64,000 nt of DNA from an uncultured Lachnospiraceae bacterium (GCA_948794795.1 CAQGLR010000013.1:1-64000); one strand, 5' to 3'; counted from the stretch's first letter, positions 8,653 to 17,766 are shown. Notes: generated by a model not told the origin, from the letters alone. A program made the numbers and translations.

Positions 8653-10970
8653 GCCTTAAGCCTCCCTTTTAAGATATGGTTAAATGCTTTGGCTGCTAGT
8701 ACCGATAATATAAGGTTGTACAAGAAAAACTGCAAGTATGCACCAAATGTATAATACCACATAATATCTGAAATTATTTTTATATTGGACATTCTTATAA
8801 CCATCATAATTATAATTGTAGCTATCATTGCAAATATAGAGTATAAACATGTTTCATTGCGGCATGTTTTATTTATTATATTAAATTTCATTCCAATAAA
8901 TTTAAGTACAAAATAATCTTTTATACGTATTTTAAGTAATGAACGTAGAATTAATATTCCAGCAGCAAACAGGATAATTAAACCAAGTGAACATATACAT
9001 ATTATTATTAATCTTTCATTAACAAGATTTTCAACATATTCTTCTGTACTTACCCTGTATGTACTTATAGCTTTGTATCCCTTTTTATTAAGTTTATGTA
9101 ATACTTTATCAGTTTTGGCATAGTTTGATATATAAACAGAAACCTGGTTACTTTTTATATTATAATATTTGTAATAAAAATCTTTACTTATCTCTAAAAA
9201 CATTGGTGAAGAATTATTTATGCCATCTGATATTATATTTATTTCTTCACTTTTTATCTCATCTGCCAGGCTGTCATCCTCATTGTAGCTAAGAAACTGT
9301 AAAGTACTTTTTCCTGTTGATAAAACATTTCCAAAAGTGTTATAAAAATTATCTGAAATACGCATATTATTTTCTTTTAAATTATCACTGATAACAGGAA
9401 TTAAAGAAATTTTTTTCTTAAAATCATTTATTGTATTATTATATTCATTACAGATTAAAAATTTTTTAGGATAAATATATATTGAAAGCATATTACATAG
9501 TTCTTTTGAAAAATAAACCTGGCTGGTTTCTTTTTTTAAAATACCTGATATCTTAAGCTCTGTATAATAATATTCATTTACATCCCATACATTATCCCAG
9601 GTAAAGTAACATGGATATTCTGTTCCAATAATATTTTTATCATTTGAATATATAACGATTTCATTTCTTGACTTTGGCAGTTTTCCTTCTGCAAGGTCTT
9701 TTTCTGTAATATTATCATCTGACATTACAAAACGGTCCATATTTAAGAATGAAACAGATTTTCCACCTTCTGATGCTGTCTGTCCAAAACCAGATATGTC
9801 ATTTTGGCCATAAATATATTTATAATCTGTGCCCCGTTCAAGATAAAAGTTAATATCATTAGCATAACTACATGAATCTGCTGTTTCAACATATGGAATT
9901 TTTCTTATTGTTTTAAGGTCTTCTTCTGTTATATCACTGTCATCTTTATGTGCTGCTATAATTCTTACAGGGTCTTTACGGCGGAATGCACTTTGTGAGT
10001 ACTCTTTTGTGAATATATCATCATTTTGGAGATGCAGCTCACCAATTAAAAGAAATGATACTATACTAATTATAAATAAAAATGAAGTAAACATAATAGC
10101 CATACCATGTTGTGTTTTTATATTTAAAAGTGAAAACCACATTGCAAGCCTGTTATGTTCTTTGGACTGTATAAAATATCTATAAAGTTTTTCTTTAAAA
10201 GAAATTTCATCATAGTTATTATTTGCTTGTACATTAATATCTGTTCTTGTATTATTAACAGATATTAATGTTTTACCAGGTGTATTTTCTGTGATATCAG
10301 AAATAACAGTTCCTTCATGCAGGCGTATTTTACGTGTAACATAAGGTTCTGCTTGTGAATAGTTGTGTGTTACCATTATTACAAGGCTGTCTTTAGAAAG
10401 TTCTTTGAGAAGTTCTACAATCTGCCTGCCTGTTTCACTGTCAAGGTTTCCTGTTGGCTCATCTGCAACAATAATTCCTGTATTTTTGGCTAAAGCCCTT
10501 GCAATGGACAATCTTTGTTTCTGACCGCTTGAAAGCTCTGTTGCAGGGTGTGTTTCGTAACCTGCAAGCCCTACCTTTTTTAAGTATTCCATAGCAGTAA
10601 TATGTGCTTCTTCTTTATTTTTACCCATAATAAGAAGTGCCCCTGTTATATTATCAAGTGCAGTATAATGACCTATAAGGCTGTAATCCTGGAATACATA
10701 TCCAATCTGGCTACGTCTGTAGTTTTCCCAGTCTTCATCTGTATACTGGAATGTAGGTATTCCATTAACTATCATTTCTCCTTCATCAAAGCTGTCCATA
10801 CCACCAATAATATTGAGCAGCGTGGATTTACCACTGCCGCTCTCGCCAGTAATTGCTACAAATTCCCCATGTACAAATGTCAGGCTTACTTTACGTAAAG
10901 CTTGTGTAACAGCAGCTTCAGAATAATAGCTTTTACTGATATTTTGTAACTCAATTTTTGCTTTTTCCAT
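8649..10970 (-). CDS. FtsX-type ABC transporter, ATPase-permease fusion
   Basis: 773 residues. An N-terminal ATPase (about 1-230) has Walker A GESGSGKST, signature LSSGQKQRL and Walker B IIVADEPTGNLD. This is followed by a linker, one membrane span near residue 285, a large extracellular domain (about 310-640) and three C-terminal spans, as in MacB with its ATPase fused. It is the first gene of a minus-strand pair with the interrupted homologue, probably a heterodimer. Lachnospiraceae carry many such exporters near bacteriocin-resistance loci. No regulator is directly attached. Substrate unknown. Confidence 0.85.
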   Translation of the reverse strand: MEKAKIELQNISKSYYSEAAVTQALRKVSLTFVHGEFVAITGESGSGKSTLLNIIGGMDSFDEGEMIVNGIPTFQYTDEDWENYRRSQIGYVFQDYSLIGHYTALDNITGALLIMGKNKEEAHITAMEYLKKVGLAGYETHPATELSSGQKQRLSIARALAKNTGIIVADEPTGNLDSETGRQIVELLKELSKDSLVIMVTHNYSQAEPYVTRKIRLHEGTVISDITENTPGKTLISVNNTRTDINVQANNNYDEISFKEKLYRYFIQSKEHNRLAMWFSLLNIKTQHGMAIMFTSFLFIISIVSFLLIGELHLQNDDIFTKEYSQSAFRRKDPVRIIAAHKDDSDITEEDLKTIRKIPYVETADSCSYANDINFYLERGTDYKYIYGQNDISGFGQTASEGGKSVSFLNMDRFVMSDDNITEKDLAEGKLPKSRNEIVIYSNDKNIIGTEYPCYFTWDNVWDVNEYYYTELKISGILKKETSQVYFSKELCNMLSIYIYPKKFLICNEYNNTINDFKKKISLIPVISDNLKENNMRISDNFYNTFGNVLSTGKSTLQFLSYNEDDSLADEIKSEEINIISDGINNSSPMFLEISKDFYYKYYNIKSNQVSVYISNYAKTDKVLHKLNKKGYKAISTYRVSTEEYVENLVNERLIIICICSLGLIILFAAGILILRSLLKIRIKDYFVLKFIGMKFNIINKTCRNETCLYSIFAMIATIIIMMVIRMSNIKIISDIMWYYTFGAYLQFFLYNLILSVLAAKAFNHILKGRLKA

Positions 10971-11015
10971 ACCTTGTCTCCATTTTATTAATTTATATAA
11001 TAAATAATCCTGGGT

Positions 11016-12098
11016 TTAATGTTTCTTTAAAAAATCCAGTACCATTTCCCTTGCTTTTTTCCCTCCTTGTGAAGAAAATCCATGTCCTTCATTTTTAAGG
11101 ACTACAAGTTCTGCGTTATTATATGTTTTTTGTGCTTTAATCATTGCATCGTATGGAACAATATTATCTTTGTCACCATAAATAATAAGTACATCATTTG
11201 GATATGAGTCAATATTATCAAATGTATAAAAATCATGTATTGATAAGAAAAATTCTTTTCCAAGTTTTAATCCCCAGAAATCAGTTACTTCAGGAATTTT
11301 ATCTATTGTTGGGTAGTTACGTCTCCAGTCATCTGGTATATTTAGTGCAGGGAAATATAATATTACACTTTTTACTTTGTCCATAAGTTCTTCTGCTGCA
11401 AGTGTTGTAACAAACCCACCTTGGCTGCCTCCAAACAGGAACATCTGGTCTGGGTCAACATTATTAAGAGCCTGTATATAGTTAAATACTGCCAGCAAGT
11501 CTTCTTTTTCTGTAAATATAGTCATATCTGTTGATTTACCGCTGCTTTTTGACCTTGAAGAACCACCACAGAAATCATATGCATATGCTACATATCCATT
11601 CTGAGCAAAGTAAGTACATTCCTGTACAAAATCTGAGTTTGTTCCATTATATCCATGGCTTAGTATTACAGCAGGATATTTTCCTTCTTTTTCTGGATAA
11701 TAAATCTTACCATATATTTCTTTATTATTTTCTTTAATTATAAGTTCTTTGATTGTAATTTTTTCTGTGTCTGTTGTATCTGCTGCAGGCTTGTTATCTT
11801 TTTTTATTACTTTTAATTTACATATGTATTTTTTTGAACCAGCCTTTGCAGTTATTTTACAATTACCAGCTTTTTTTGCAGTTACTTTCCCTTTATTGGT
11901 AACTGTTGCTACTTTTTTATCAGAACTTGACCATTTTATAGTTTTTTTGCTTCCAGTTACTTTAAGAGTTGCTGATTCACCTTCTTCTAATGTTAGTGAT
12001 GTTTTGTTTAATTTTGTTTTCGCTGAGGTATGTATTGCTGTTGTAATAAATAACGCCCCCAAAGCAATTAAAGAGATTTTTTTTAAATTTTTATGCAT
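11016..12098 (-). CDS. Secreted Ig-like (BIG2) / alpha-beta hydrolase fusion
   Basis: 360 residues. A signal peptide (about 1-26, cleavage after an SA-K type site) is followed by one bacterial Ig-like BIG2 repeat (about 27-100, with IKWSSSDKKVATV and GKVTAKKAG), a short linker, and a dienelactone hydrolase/esterase-like domain (115-360). The catalytic triad is visible: S225 in GGSQGG, D311 in GDKD, H339 in EGHGF, and an oxyanion HGYNG motif. It should act outside the cell on an ester such as an acetylated or feruloylated polysaccharide, but the substrate is inference only. It has its own promoter with a palindromic operator at 12117-12134, plausibly bound by the MarR protein encoded just upstream. 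Confidence 0.86.
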   Translation of the reverse strand: MHKNLKKISLIALGALFITTAIHTSAKTKLNKTSLTLEEGESATLKVTGSKKTIKWSSSDKKVATVTNKGKVTAKKAGNCKITAKAGSKKYICKLKVIKKDNKPAADTTDTEKITIKELIIKENNKEIYGKIYYPEKEGKYPAVILSHGYNGTNSDFVQECTYFAQNGYVAYAYDFCGGSSRSKSSGKSTDMTIFTEKEDLLAVFNYIQALNNVDPDQMFLFGGSQGGFVTTLAAEELMDKVKSVILYFPALNIPDDWRRNYPTIDKIPEVTDFWGLKLGKEFFLSIHDFYTFDNIDSYPNDVLIIYGDKDNIVPYDAMIKAQKTYNNAELVVLKNEGHGFSSQGGKKAREMVLDFLKKH

Positions 12099-12116
12099 AT
12101 AGTGTCCTCCTTTTAT

Positions 12117-12134
12117 TAATTAGTATACTAATTA
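12117..12134. promoter_or_regulatory. 18-bp perfect palindrome, candidate MarR operator
   Basis: TAATTAGTATACTAATTA is a perfect palindrome at the expected transcription start of the esterase promoter. A partial further half-site (AATTAGTATT) follows. Size and symmetry fit MarR dimers, and a MarR gene lies 140 bp away. Direct binding is inferred. Confidence 0.65.
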
Positions 12135-12141
12135 GTATTCT

Positions 12142-12170
12142 ATGATATCACCCTGTTTTTATATTGTCAA
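12142..12170 (-). promoter_or_regulatory. Promoter of the secreted esterase gene
   Basis: On the minus strand, TTGACA (12170-12165) and TATCAT (12147-12142) are separated by 17 bp. The start would fall within the palindrome at 12117-12134. An AAAGGAGG site precedes the ATG at 12098. Confidence 0.75.
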
Positions 12171-12270
12171 GTTTGCAGGATATAGTTCACGTCTGTTTCA
12201 TAAATTTTAATAATTTCTATTTATTTTTGAGGAAACGGACATGTATATAGTTAAATAGTAATAAAATGTT

Positions 12271-12699
12271 TTATATTATCCGCATGTTTTCTTCGATTCT
12301 TCCAAGCATATCCAGCATAATATTTCTTTCACTTTGAGTAAAACCTTCAAAACCTTTACTTTCTAATGATTCAATAACCTCTTCCAGTTGGTCTGCTTTT
12401 TCCCTTCCTTCTTTGGTAAGATGTATTTTATATGCACGTTTTTTTCCTGAAACATAACACTGTTCTTTACATATGTAATTTTGTTTTTCCATTTTGGATA
12501 GCATAACAGTTAAAGTAGATGGGCGTATATTACATATACCAGCTAATTCTTTTTGTACTATGCCATCTGTACGCCTTAGGATATACAGGATTTTAGGCTG
12601 TGCTTCAGTAAGATTTAATTCTGCAAATGCTTTCCTGCTTGCGTCAGCGTGTGCAGATGAGGCTCCAAGTAATGCTAAAAATAATTTATCATGTATCAA
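12271..12699 (-). CDS. MarR-family transcriptional regulator
   Basis: A winged-helix MarR protein of about 143 residues: N-terminal dimer helix, HTH including QKELAGICNIRPSTLTVMLSKMEKQ, a wing rich in basic residues (GKKRAYKIHLTKEG) and a C-terminal dimer helix. The frame stays open to TTG at 12723, but the only Shine-Dalgarno (AAGGAGG, 12718-12712) lies inside that extension. The real start is therefore more likely the TTG at 12699, about 12 nt after the SD. It is encoded upstream of and in the same direction as the esterase, and the operator-like palindrome suggests that it controls that gene. Confidence 0.82.
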   Translation of the reverse strand: MIHDKLFLALLGASSAHADASRKAFAELNLTEAQPKILYILRRTDGIVQKELAGICNIRPSTLTVMLSKMEKQNYICKEQCYVSGKKRAYKIHLTKEGREKADQLEEVIESLESKGFEGFTQSERNIMLDMLGRIEENMRII

Positions 12700-12977
12700 T
12701 TTCCATTCAGTCCTCCTTATCAAGTGGATTGCTTATAATCTCATAGCCGTTACCGCAGCTTTTCAGTGGGAACTTGTACTCACACTGAATATTGTTTATG
12801 TATATTTTGTCTTATATTGTATTTATGGTAACATATTATGTATATTTTTTCTACTACTACTTCTCGTTTAATACTAATATTACTACCTGGGAAGTATAGT
12901 TTTTCGTTATAGACAGTGTATAATAGTAAATATAGTAAAATTTAACATAGGTAAACTTAAATCTTGTTAGAAGAGCA

Positions 12978-13027
12978 AAGCGGATATCTGCAATCCGCAA
13001 TGCTTGCAGGCAGGCATTGGATACTTG
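12978..13027 (+). repeat. Dispersed hairpin-forming repeat, copy 1
   Basis: About 50 bp matching the reverse complement of 17609-17658 with few mismatches. It folds into two small hairpins (GCGGAT/ATCCGC and AATGC/GCATT). It lies in the intergenic stretch 12700-13055, which otherwise holds AT-rich promoter-like DNA (TATAAT near 12930), and so would be in the 5' leader of the downstream ABC exporter operon. Confidence 0.75.
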
Positions 13028-13055
13028 ATGAGGTTAAAAAATAAGGGGGATAATA

Positions 13056-13730
13056 ATGGAAGTAGTAGTTAAAGTAGAAGATTTAGTAAAATATTATGGT
13101 ACTGGCAGTAATCTGGTAAAAGCAGTAAACCATGTAGATTTAGAAATAGAACGTGGTAAATTTACTGTTATTATGGGACGTTCTGGTTCGGGCAAATCTA
13201 CGTTGCTGCATTTGATTGGCGGACTTGATAAACCTGGTTCTGGAAATGTTTATATTGAAAATAAAAATATTTTTAAATACAGCAGGGATGAACTCGCCAA
13301 ATTCAGAAGAAGAAAAATTGGATTTATATTCCAGGATTACAATCTTGTTCCTTCACTTACTGTATGGGAGAATATTATTCTTCCATTAGGTCTTGAAAAT
13401 ATAGTACCAGATAAGAAGAAGATTGAAAATTTATTGGATAAAACAGGTCTTTCTGATAAAAAAGATGCAATGCCAGAAACTTTATCAGGAGGACAGAAGC
13501 AGAGATGTGCCATTGCGAGGGCTCTTGTGTCTGGTCCTGCTGTTATACTGGCTGATGAACCAACAGGAAACCTGGATTCACAGACAGGAGCAGAAATTGT
13601 GGATTTGTTAAAACAAAGTGTAGAAGAATATAAGCAGACACTAATTATGATTACGCATGATGAAAGTATCTCCAGAATGGCAGATATGGTATATTTTATA
13701 GAAGATGGAAGGGTGGTAGAAAAAGGATGA
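13056..13730 (+). CDS. FtsX-associated ABC transporter ATP-binding protein
   Basis: A 224-residue ATPase of the MacB/LolD/BceA type. Walker A is GRSGSGKST (about residue 40), the signature LSGGQKQR, Walker B VILADEPTGNLDSQTG and the H-loop THD. The characteristic GFIFQDYNLVPSLTVWENI stretch is present. Its stop overlaps the start of the permease gene by 4 bp (ATGA), so the two are translationally coupled. The SD AAGGGGG precedes the ATG. Confidence 0.92.
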   Translation: MEVVVKVEDLVKYYGTGSNLVKAVNHVDLEIERGKFTVIMGRSGSGKSTLLHLIGGLDKPGSGNVYIENKNIFKYSRDELAKFRRRKIGFIFQDYNLVPSLTVWENIILPLGLENIVPDKKKIENLLDKTGLSDKKDAMPETLSGGQKQRCAIARALVSGPAVILADEPTGNLDSQTGAEIVDLLKQSVEEYKQTLIMITHDESISRMADMVYFIEDGRVVEKG

Positions 13731-16168
13731 ATATGTTAAGGACGTTGGCAAAACAAAATATGAAATATTACAGAAAGAGAAATATTTTAATTGGAGTTGC
13801 AGTATTTCTTACAGCCTTTCTTGTATCTGCAATATTGTCTGCAGTTGTGGTATACCAACAAGGGCAGTATGCTGTTATTAATGCTTATTATTCTAACTGG
13901 CATGGACAATATAAAAATATTACAAAAGATACAGCAGGACAGCTTGCTTCAGATGCTAGTATAAAGAATTATGGAATATTTGCAGAAATGGCTTCTACAG
14001 AGATTTCTAAGAAAACAGAGATTTCATATAGATATGTTGATGAAAAAGCTTTGGATATGTTACGCCAGGAATTGTCTGAGGGAAATATGCCAAAATCAGA
14101 GAATGAGATTGTCCTTGATACTGGTGCTGTAGAAAAGCTTGGCAAATCTGTAGAACTTGGCAGTAAAGTTACTTTACAATACCAGGTGTACCGCAATGGT
14201 GTAAAGGATTATACACAGGAAAGGGAATTTACTGTAACGGGCTTTTTAAATAATATGGACTTTGAAGGAAAAGAAGTTTATATAGCTCTTATTTCTAAGG
14301 AATTACTAGAAAAGGAAATTCCTTCTGGACAGATTTTATACCATTTTTTGTTCCATATTCCTGATGAGTATCTTACATCTACAGATAATGCAGAGAATAC
14401 AATTAAGAGTATTGCTAGTAAATATGGTATCCATGAGGATAATATAAGGATAAATAGATATAATCTGACAGCTAATTATGCAGACCCTGATATGTATATG
14501 ATAATTTTTGTTATTATATGTGTTGTGGTACTGGCTGGAAGTGTTACAATTTATAGTATTTATTATATCAGGACTAATGAAAGGATACAGGAATATGGCA
14601 GGTTAAAAGCAGTTGGCATGACATCAAAAGAACTTAAGAAAGTTGTCTTATGGGAAGGGACAGGTATTGTAAAAAAAGCAGCACCATTAGGAATTGTAAC
14701 AGGTATAGTTCTGGGAGTTACAGGTATTTTTATATTATATCTGGCAATATACCAGTTAGAAGAAATTATACAATATATTTCATTTCCTAAATTAATTGTT
14801 TATAATATAGGAATTATAGTCTTATCGTTTTTTATTACATATATCACAATGTATATTTCCTTAAGAAAATCTATAAGACTTGTAGGAAAAATAACAGAGA
14901 TGGAGGCTGTACGTTACCATTCTACAGGAAATAGCAAGATAAATATTAAAAAGAAGAAAAGTGCCAATAAGATAAATATTTGCCACCTGGCACACAATAC
15001 TTTTTGGAATAATAAGAAGCGCAGTATTGCAACTATTCTTGCCATGTCTGTAACAGGGCTTCTTACTATGGTAGTGGCTACGGTTCTTTCATGTACTGAT
15101 TCAAGGCTTGAGGCAGATGATATGTGCCATGGACAGTATATGTTCAGGGAAAGGGTAGAATTTAATAATAAAGACCATCCAGAAAGGCAATGGCAGAATG
15201 TTGTGTCTAATAATCCGCTTACAGATGATTTATTACAAAAAATAAAGGCACTGGACGGAGTAGAAGAAGTTACTTATTTTAAAAGCATTTATACAAATAT
15301 AGAGGAATTATCCTGGATGTATCAGATTATTGGAGTTCCAGAGGAGAATAAATCCTTTATTATGGATAATATTGTTGAAGGAAGTGTTACTTATGAAGAA
15401 CTGGAGTCTGGAAGTAAAGTTGTTATAGACAAACGTGCTGCCAAATGGTATCTGGGAGGAATGGGGATTGGGGATAAAATCACCTATACTACAGAGATTA
15501 ATGGAAAAACTATAAAAAAACAGGCAGAAGTAGCAGCTATAGGAAATTTTCCTATTATTTTGCCAGGATTTTATATGGCAAGTAAAAGTTTTGAAGATAT
15601 TTGCCAGGAAAATTTAAAATCTGTATTCTCTGTTTGGGGAAAGGAGGATTATAATGCAGAACTTGAGAACAGGCTTAAAGAAATAGAAGATGAAGAACCG
15701 TTATTGTTATTATCAACATGGCAGGAACAGTATGAAATACATAAATCTAATATTTTAACTGTTACAATATTTTGCAGTATTCTTTTAGGAATATTAGGCT
15801 GTATATGTATAATGAACATGATTAATACAATGATTAGCAGTGTACAGAGGAGAAAAAAGGAAATTGGCATGTTGCAGGCTGTGGGAATGACAGATAAACA
15901 ACTTTTTTTGATGTTGCAGTTAGAAGGAGCATATTATATCCTTGGGGCACTTTTTGTTACGATAGCTGGTGGTGCCCTGTTGTCATACCCTGTATATAGA
16001 CTGGCAGAAAAATATGGTATCCTGGGAGTACATAAATACCAGTTTCCTTTTGGTGCAGTATTTATTATATCTGCCATACTGGTTGTTTTACAGATTATAC
16101 TTGTAGTTTTTATGACACGTTCAGTTAAAAAGGAAACAATTATTGATAGAATAAGGTTTAGTGAATAA
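13727..16168 (+). CDS. FtsX-like ABC transporter permease
   Basis: 813 residues with two FtsX modules: spans near 20, 255, 320 and 360, then a second set near 435, 690, 740 and 780, each module with its own extracellular loop. The C-terminal FtsX signature (RRKKEIGMLQAVGMTDKQL) is clear. It pairs with the ATPase encoded upstream. Such transporters act in peptide export, antibiotic-peptide resistance or lipoprotein handling; no two-component system is adjacent to point to BceAB-type sensing. Confidence 0.9.
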   Translation: MNMLRTLAKQNMKYYRKRNILIGVAVFLTAFLVSAILSAVVVYQQGQYAVINAYYSNWHGQYKNITKDTAGQLASDASIKNYGIFAEMASTEISKKTEISYRYVDEKALDMLRQELSEGNMPKSENEIVLDTGAVEKLGKSVELGSKVTLQYQVYRNGVKDYTQEREFTVTGFLNNMDFEGKEVYIALISKELLEKEIPSGQILYHFLFHIPDEYLTSTDNAENTIKSIASKYGIHEDNIRINRYNLTANYADPDMYMIIFVIICVVVLAGSVTIYSIYYIRTNERIQEYGRLKAVGMTSKELKKVVLWEGTGIVKKAAPLGIVTGIVLGVTGIFILYLAIYQLEEIIQYISFPKLIVYNIGIIVLSFFITYITMYISLRKSIRLVGKITEMEAVRYHSTGNSKINIKKKKSANKINICHLAHNTFWNNKKRSIATILAMSVTGLLTMVVATVLSCTDSRLEADDMCHGQYMFRERVEFNNKDHPERQWQNVVSNNPLTDDLLQKIKALDGVEEVTYFKSIYTNIEELSWMYQIIGVPEENKSFIMDNIVEGSVTYEELESGSKVVIDKRAAKWYLGGMGIGDKITYTTEINGKTIKKQAEVAAIGNFPIILPGFYMASKSFEDICQENLKSVFSVWGKEDYNAELENRLKEIEDEEPLLLLSTWQEQYEIHKSNILTVTIFCSILLGILGCICIMNMINTMISSVQRRKKEIGMLQAVGMTDKQLFLMLQLEGAYYILGALFVTIAGGALLSYPVYRLAEKYGILGVHKYQFPFGAVFIISAILVVLQIILVVFMTRSVKKETIIDRIRFSE

Positions 16169-16254
16169 AACATATATATTTTATAAGTTACAGATATTTA
16201 TATTTTTAGTATAGCATGATATAATACAATTATAATAATCCAAGGAGGGGTTTT

Positions 16255-16713
16255 ATGTATATTTTATCAGTAATAGTAGTGATAGTATCAGTATTTTTAC
16301 TTGCATCAGCAGGAGAAGCGGGTGTTTTTGGAATATTTCACTTTTTTGATATTGTGAGTATGTTAATAGTAATTATTATTTTTATATCTATGATGGTAGC
16401 ATCAGGGCTTTTAAAAGATTTTAACAATGCTTTTAGATTAACTATTGGAAAGAAAAATGCTAAAAGTATTTTAGAATTAAAAAGAGCTAAAGAAGCTGTA
16501 AAGTTTGCTGGAAAACTTTTTATTATGTCAGGATTTCTTGGTACACTTATGGGAATTATTATGGTAGGATATAGCTGTTCAACTATAAAAAGTATAATGA
16601 TTAATATGTCAGTAGCTTTACTTACAATGTTTTATGGTCTTGTATTATATATTCTTTTATTGCCTATACAATTAAGGATTGAAATTAAGATATCAGAATT
16701 TATGCAGATATAA
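16255..16713 (+). CDS. MotA/TolQ/ExbB-like small membrane protein
   Basis: 152 residues with four predicted membrane spans. The second half (SGFLGTLMGIIMVG followed by IMINMSVALLTMFYGLV) resembles the conserved proton-channel core of MotA/TolQ/ExbB proteins, where a G-T-L-x-G turn precedes two helices. There is no MotB/TolR partner. Just 39 bp later starts a membrane-tethered LuxR-type regulator, so the pair may form a sensor. A -10 motif TATAAT at 16220-16225 and SD AAGGAGGGG support a new transcription unit here. Confidence 0.65.
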   Translation: MYILSVIVVIVSVFLLASAGEAGVFGIFHFFDIVSMLIVIIIFISMMVASGLLKDFNNAFRLTIGKKNAKSILELKRAKEAVKFAGKLFIMSGFLGTLMGIIMVGYSCSTIKSIMINMSVALLTMFYGLVLYILLLPIQLRIEIKISEFMQI

Positions 16714-16751
16714 ATATCTTTGTTCCAGGTATTTGTGGTATGGGGGATGTT

Positions 16752-17465
16752 ATGAAAAAATTTATAGCAGTATTGTTATATTTATTTTTGATGACCATAT
16801 TTTTGGGATTTGATATAAGAAAACTTGTTGATTTCAAACAATTATTCCTAGTTGCCGCTGGTGCATGTATTTTATATCTTCCATCAATTGAAATTAAAAA
16901 TATGAAAAAGCTGGATAAAAACCTGATAGGACAGAATGCTTTATGTGCAAGTATAATACAAACATTTATGTTGTTTTTTGTTATGCTGGTTAATGCTTCT
17001 AGTATTGACAACAGGCTTTTTAATATAGCATTATCATGCAGGCCTTTGCTTTATGGATTTTGTATATGGATAATACTACATAATGAAGAGCCATTAGAAG
17101 AAAGACAACCAGAACAAGTCCGTATAGATGAAATATTATTAGAAGAAATCCAGAAGATTAAAGTATTACAAGATAAAGAAGAAATACAGTATAAGGATAT
17201 ACAACAAGAAACAGATGAATATAATAATAGAAATATTGCGGCAAATATTTTGCCTGGTATTGAAGAGTGCAGGCAGCAGTTTTTACAAGCGGGGCTTACG
17301 AGAAGGGAAGCAGAAGTAGCTTTACTTGTAATTAAACATATGAGTAATGCTGAAATTGCAAATGAATTATATATTTCTGAAACAACAGTAAAGAAGCATG
17401 TGTCAAATATTTTTTCAAAACTAGATATAAGTAAAAGAGAACAGATAAAGGATATAATCAGTTAA
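16752..17465 (+). CDS. Membrane-tethered LuxR-family regulator
   Basis: About 237 residues. Four N-terminal hydrophobic segments (residues 1-110) are followed by a Glu-rich cytoplasmic linker and a LuxR/FixJ-type HTH at about 170-235, with LTRREAEVALLVIKHMSNAE and ISETTVKKHVSNIFSKL. No receiver or autoinducer domain is visible. The frame is open from ATG 16740, but GGGGGA sits between that codon and ATG 16752, so the latter is preferred. A membrane-bound one-component regulator is inferred; its partner is probably the MotA-like protein. Confidence 0.8.
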   Translation: MKKFIAVLLYLFLMTIFLGFDIRKLVDFKQLFLVAAGACILYLPSIEIKNMKKLDKNLIGQNALCASIIQTFMLFFVMLVNASSIDNRLFNIALSCRPLLYGFCIWIILHNEEPLEERQPEQVRIDEILLEEIQKIKVLQDKEEIQYKDIQQETDEYNNRNIAANILPGIEECRQQFLQAGLTRREAEVALLVIKHMSNAEIANELYISETTVKKHVSNIFSKLDISKREQIKDIIS

Positions 17466-17608
17466 AATTTAACCTCATTAAGTAAGCCCTTTAAAATACA
17501 CGCTTCTTAAGCGGTGGGTTTGATTTACCAGGGCTTACTTAGTCTGGCAGGAGATTGGGCTCCTGCCAGACTGCCGTAAAGCGGCGATGAGGTTGGGTTG
17601 TTATTGGG

Positions 17609-17658
17609 CAAGTAGCCAATGCCTGTTTGCAGACATTGCGGATTGCGAATATCCGCTT
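17609..17658 (-). repeat. Dispersed hairpin-forming repeat, copy 2 (inverted)
   Basis: Its reverse complement matches 12978-13027 over about 50 bp, sharing AAGCGGATAT, AATCCGCAATG, AGGCATTGG and TACTTG blocks. The mismatches fall mainly in the predicted loops. It is part of the structured segment described at 17471-17712. Confidence 0.75.
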
Positions 17659-17672
17659 GACTTTTATTAAGT

Positions 17673-17712
17673 AAGTTCCTTCACTTTTTAATTGGAGGAA
17701 CTTGCTTTTTTT
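17673..17712 (+). terminator. Rho-independent terminator before the 17767 gene
   Basis: Arms AAGTTCCT and AGGAACTT followed by GC and seven T. It probably ends transcription from the LuxR gene or from the structured segment. Confidence 0.8.
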
Positions 17713-17766
17713 GGTAAAATCATGTATCATAATAGAATGTATGTTTGATTAATAAGGAGTATTTAT

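Larger units (their letters stand above)
17471..17712. other. Highly structured non-coding segment with terminator
   Basis: The 300-base gap after the LuxR gene folds extensively: AACCTCAT (17471) with ATGAGGTT (17587); a 12-bp stem 17479-17490/17530-17541; CGCTT/AAGCG inside its loop; a perfect 13-bp hairpin 17541-17553/17560-17572; ATTGG/CCAAT (17603/17616); and GCGGAT/ATCCGC (17638/17651). It ends in a T-tailed terminator (AAGTTCCT/AGGAACTT, 17673-17712). A 10-bp direct repeat ATTAAGTAAG (17477-17486 and 17666-17675) brackets most of it, which would fit an insertion into the LuxR terminator. No coding capacity is apparent. Confidence 0.7.
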
